DNA of 7,310 nt from Rhizobiaceae bacterium (GTDB taxonomy: Bacteria; Pseudomonadota; Alphaproteobacteria; Rhizobiales; Rhizobiaceae), in the NCBI GenBank assembly GCA_028865845.1, contig JAGWJK010000195.1, positions 1-7,310 of the forward strand, read 5' to 3'. Below the pieces are notes generated by a model. The model was not told where the DNA came from and did no database searches. It saw only the letters and a program-made list of their open reading frames with translations. The first letter of the stretch is position 1. Each line of letters begins with the position of its first letter. Shown here one piece after another: positions 6,154 through 7,310 of the stretch. The position numbers and the translations under genes were made by a program.

Positions 6154-6713
6154 CCGTCATCGAGACGCCTCGCCTTATTCTGCGTCCCTGCCGGGAAAGC
6201 GATCGCGATCTCTTCTATGAACTCAGCAGCGACCCGGTCGTGCTGCAGTTTTTTCCGTTTCGACGCGATCGGGCAACCGCGAACAAGGTCTTCGATCTCA
6301 TTCGCGCGGCAGTCCCAGAACCCGGCCTGGATTTCCTTGTGCTGGAATTGAAGGAGAGCGGCGAGCCGATCGGTTTTTGCGGGCTTTCGAAACCGGCACT
6401 CGAACCGCTTCTGTCAAAAGATGCCGTCGAAATCGGCTGGCGACTATCGGCGCGGCATTGGCGGCAAGGCTATGCCAGCGAAGCGGGCATCGCACTGCTC
6501 CGCCACGCCTTCGAAACATTGCGCCTCGATGAAATCGTCTCCTTGACCGTGCACGACAACCATCGGGCCGCAGCTGTCATGCGAAGGATCGGTATGCGCC
6601 CTGATCCCGCCAGCGATTTCGATCATCCGGATATTCCGGCAACCCACCCGCAACTGAAGCGCCACATCGTCTACCGCCTGACCGCCGCGGAATGGCGGCA
6701 AAGTCACGCCTGA
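6150..6713 (+). CDS. GNAT-family N-acetyltransferase, RimJ/RimL-like (second of a tandem pair)
   Basis: Also 187 residues and, by hand alignment, about half identical to the upstream protein with a single compensated one-residue gap, so the two arose by tandem duplication. Shared blocks include ETxRLIxR, FPFRR, VEIGWRL, GYASE, EIVS, VHDN, DFDHP and the C-terminal YRLTAxEWR. The ATG at 6150 overlaps the TGA of the first gene (ATGA, 6150-6153), so translation is probably coupled; the open frame extends further upstream, but that part is out of frame with, and inside, the first gene. In the acetyl-CoA motif the sequence is R-H-W-R-Q-G (102-107): the first glycine of R-x-x-G-x-G is an arginine, while the last glycine is kept. 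Activity is still likely but substrate or cofactor geometry may differ. The substrate is unknown. Confidence 0.92.
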   Translation: MTVIETPRLILRPCRESDRDLFYELSSDPVVLQFFPFRRDRATANKVFDLIRAAVPEPGLDFLVLELKESGEPIGFCGLSKPALEPLLSKDAVEIGWRLSARHWRQGYASEAGIALLRHAFETLRLDEIVSLTVHDNHRAAAVMRRIGMRPDPASDFDHPDIPATHPQLKRHIVYRLTAAEWRQSHA

Positions 6714-6725
6714 GCGCAGGATAAA

Positions 6726-7310
6726 CTACTCCAAGGGCACGGCGATGAAGCGCAGATCGCCATTGGGCGATGCGATCATCATCTGCGCGTTGCGGCGGCC
6801 CTCGCGCTTCAGCGAGGCGACCTTCTCGGCCGCTGCGGTCGGCGTCTGCACGAACTCCTGCGCAACCTCGACAACGACTTCGCCGGGCTTCAAACCCTTG
6901 TCCGCCGCAGCCGAGCCAGCCGTAACGGCGGTGATGACGACGCCGTCGACGCTGTCGGCGATGCCGAAAGTCTTGCGGCTTTCCGCCGTCAACGTGGCGA
7001 GCTTCATGCCGAGCACGTCCTGGCTTGCCTGTGCCTGCGGCGCCTGTTGCTGCTGGTCGTCGCCCTGATCCTGGTTGTCCATGCTGTCGTCGTCGCCATC
7101 GTTTCCATCTGGATTGATGACGCCGTCACCGTCGCCGTTGCCATTATCGTTGTCGTCAGGCGCCAACTGCGGAGATTTGTCCTTATCGCCGCCGCTCTTG
7201 TCGTCGCCCTTGTTCTTGTCGTCGGTTGCGGCAGCCGTCTTGTTACTGTCTTCCAGGCGGCCGAGCGTCACCTTGACGGTCTGTTGTTTGCCGTCGCGGA
7301 AAATCAGAAC
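6726..7310 (-). CDS. degP: Do/DegP-type periplasmic serine protease, C-terminal part, cut by the right window edge
   Basis: Only the last 194 residues are visible; the protease domain lies beyond the right edge, so the call rests on the C-terminal architecture. The first visible residues (VLIFRDGKQQTVKVTLGRLED) are the end of a PDZ domain as in rhizobial DegP proteins. A linker of about 60 residues rich in Asp, Asn, Gly, Lys and Gln follows (7223-7044), and then a final PDZ domain beginning DVLGMKLATLTAESRKTFGI, with GVVITAVTAGSAAADKGLKPGEVVVEV as the ligand-binding and turn region. Proteins of this family degrade or chaperone misfolded envelope proteins in the periplasm. The gene ends in TAG (minus strand, 6728-6726) and converges on the second acetyltransferase gene with 12 bases between stops. 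An HtrA-like protease with another symbol (degQ, mucD) remains possible. Confidence 0.88.
   Translation of the reverse strand, partial: VLIFRDGKQQTVKVTLGRLEDSNKTAAATDDKNKGDDKSGGDKDKSPQLAPDDNDNGNGDGDGVINPDGNDGDDDSMDNQDQGDDQQQQAPQAQASQDVLGMKLATLTAESRKTFGIADSVDGVVITAVTAGSAAADKGLKPGEVVVEVAQEFVQTPTAAAEKVASLKREGRRNAQMMIASPNGDLRFIAVPLE
7044..7223 (-). other. Acidic low-complexity inter-PDZ linker with a calcium-loop-like segment
   Basis: This part of the protease gene encodes a low-complexity stretch dominated by Asp, Asn, Gly, Lys and then Gln. At 7139-7116 it reads NGDGDGVI, an N/D-x-D-x-D-G-x-I pattern like the calcium-binding loops of EF-hand and thrombospondin type-3 repeats, followed by NPDGNDGDDD. 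The repeated GAC/GAT and AAC/AAT codons make the DNA repetitive and prone to length change. Calcium binding is inference only; a flexible charged spacer is the simpler reading. Confidence 0.55.

Overview
The window is a piece of ordinary chromosomal core from an alphaproteobacterium, most likely of the Rhizobium/Agrobacterium group. This is inferred from the high GC third positions, the very close resemblance of SerB, MiaA, acetolactate synthase and the Do-type protease to rhizobial proteins as I remember them, and the alphaproteobacterial-style leader upstream of the acetolactate synthase gene. I see no mobile element, CRISPR array, tRNA/rRNA gene or clear sign of recent transfer.

Layout, left to right. 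(1) 1-1262, minus strand: the N-terminal 420 codons of acetolactate synthase large subunit (ilvI/ilvB), running off the left edge. (2) 1263-1590: its control region and the start region of the next gene. On the minus strand this holds a promoter, an 18-residue leader peptide carrying Leu-Ile-Val-Val, a long hairpin and an intrinsic terminator placed before ilvI, which is a branched-chain amino-acid attenuator. The -10 box lies so close to the leader ATG that the leader mRNA is probably leaderless. (3) 1591-3654, plus strand: a HerA/FtsK-type P-loop ATPase with a disordered proline-rich tail, function unknown. (4) 3744-4625, minus strand: miaA (tRNA dimethylallyltransferase). (5) 4639-5529, plus strand: serB (phosphoserine phosphatase), divergent from miaA with only 13 bases between the start codons. 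(6) 5590-6153 and 6150-6713, plus strand: two 187-residue RimJ/RimL-like GNAT acetyltransferases, about half identical, overlapping by ATGA, an evident tandem duplication. (7) 6726-7310, minus strand: the C-terminal end of a Do/DegP periplasmic serine protease with an unusually long Asp/Asn/Gly-rich linker before its last PDZ domain; it runs off the right edge.

The genes do not form one pathway: branched-chain amino-acid synthesis, tRNA modification, serine synthesis, protein acetylation and envelope protein quality control sit side by side. The clearest regulatory system is the ilv attenuator. The least understood gene is the HerA-like ATPase. I found no convincing new multi-gene system.
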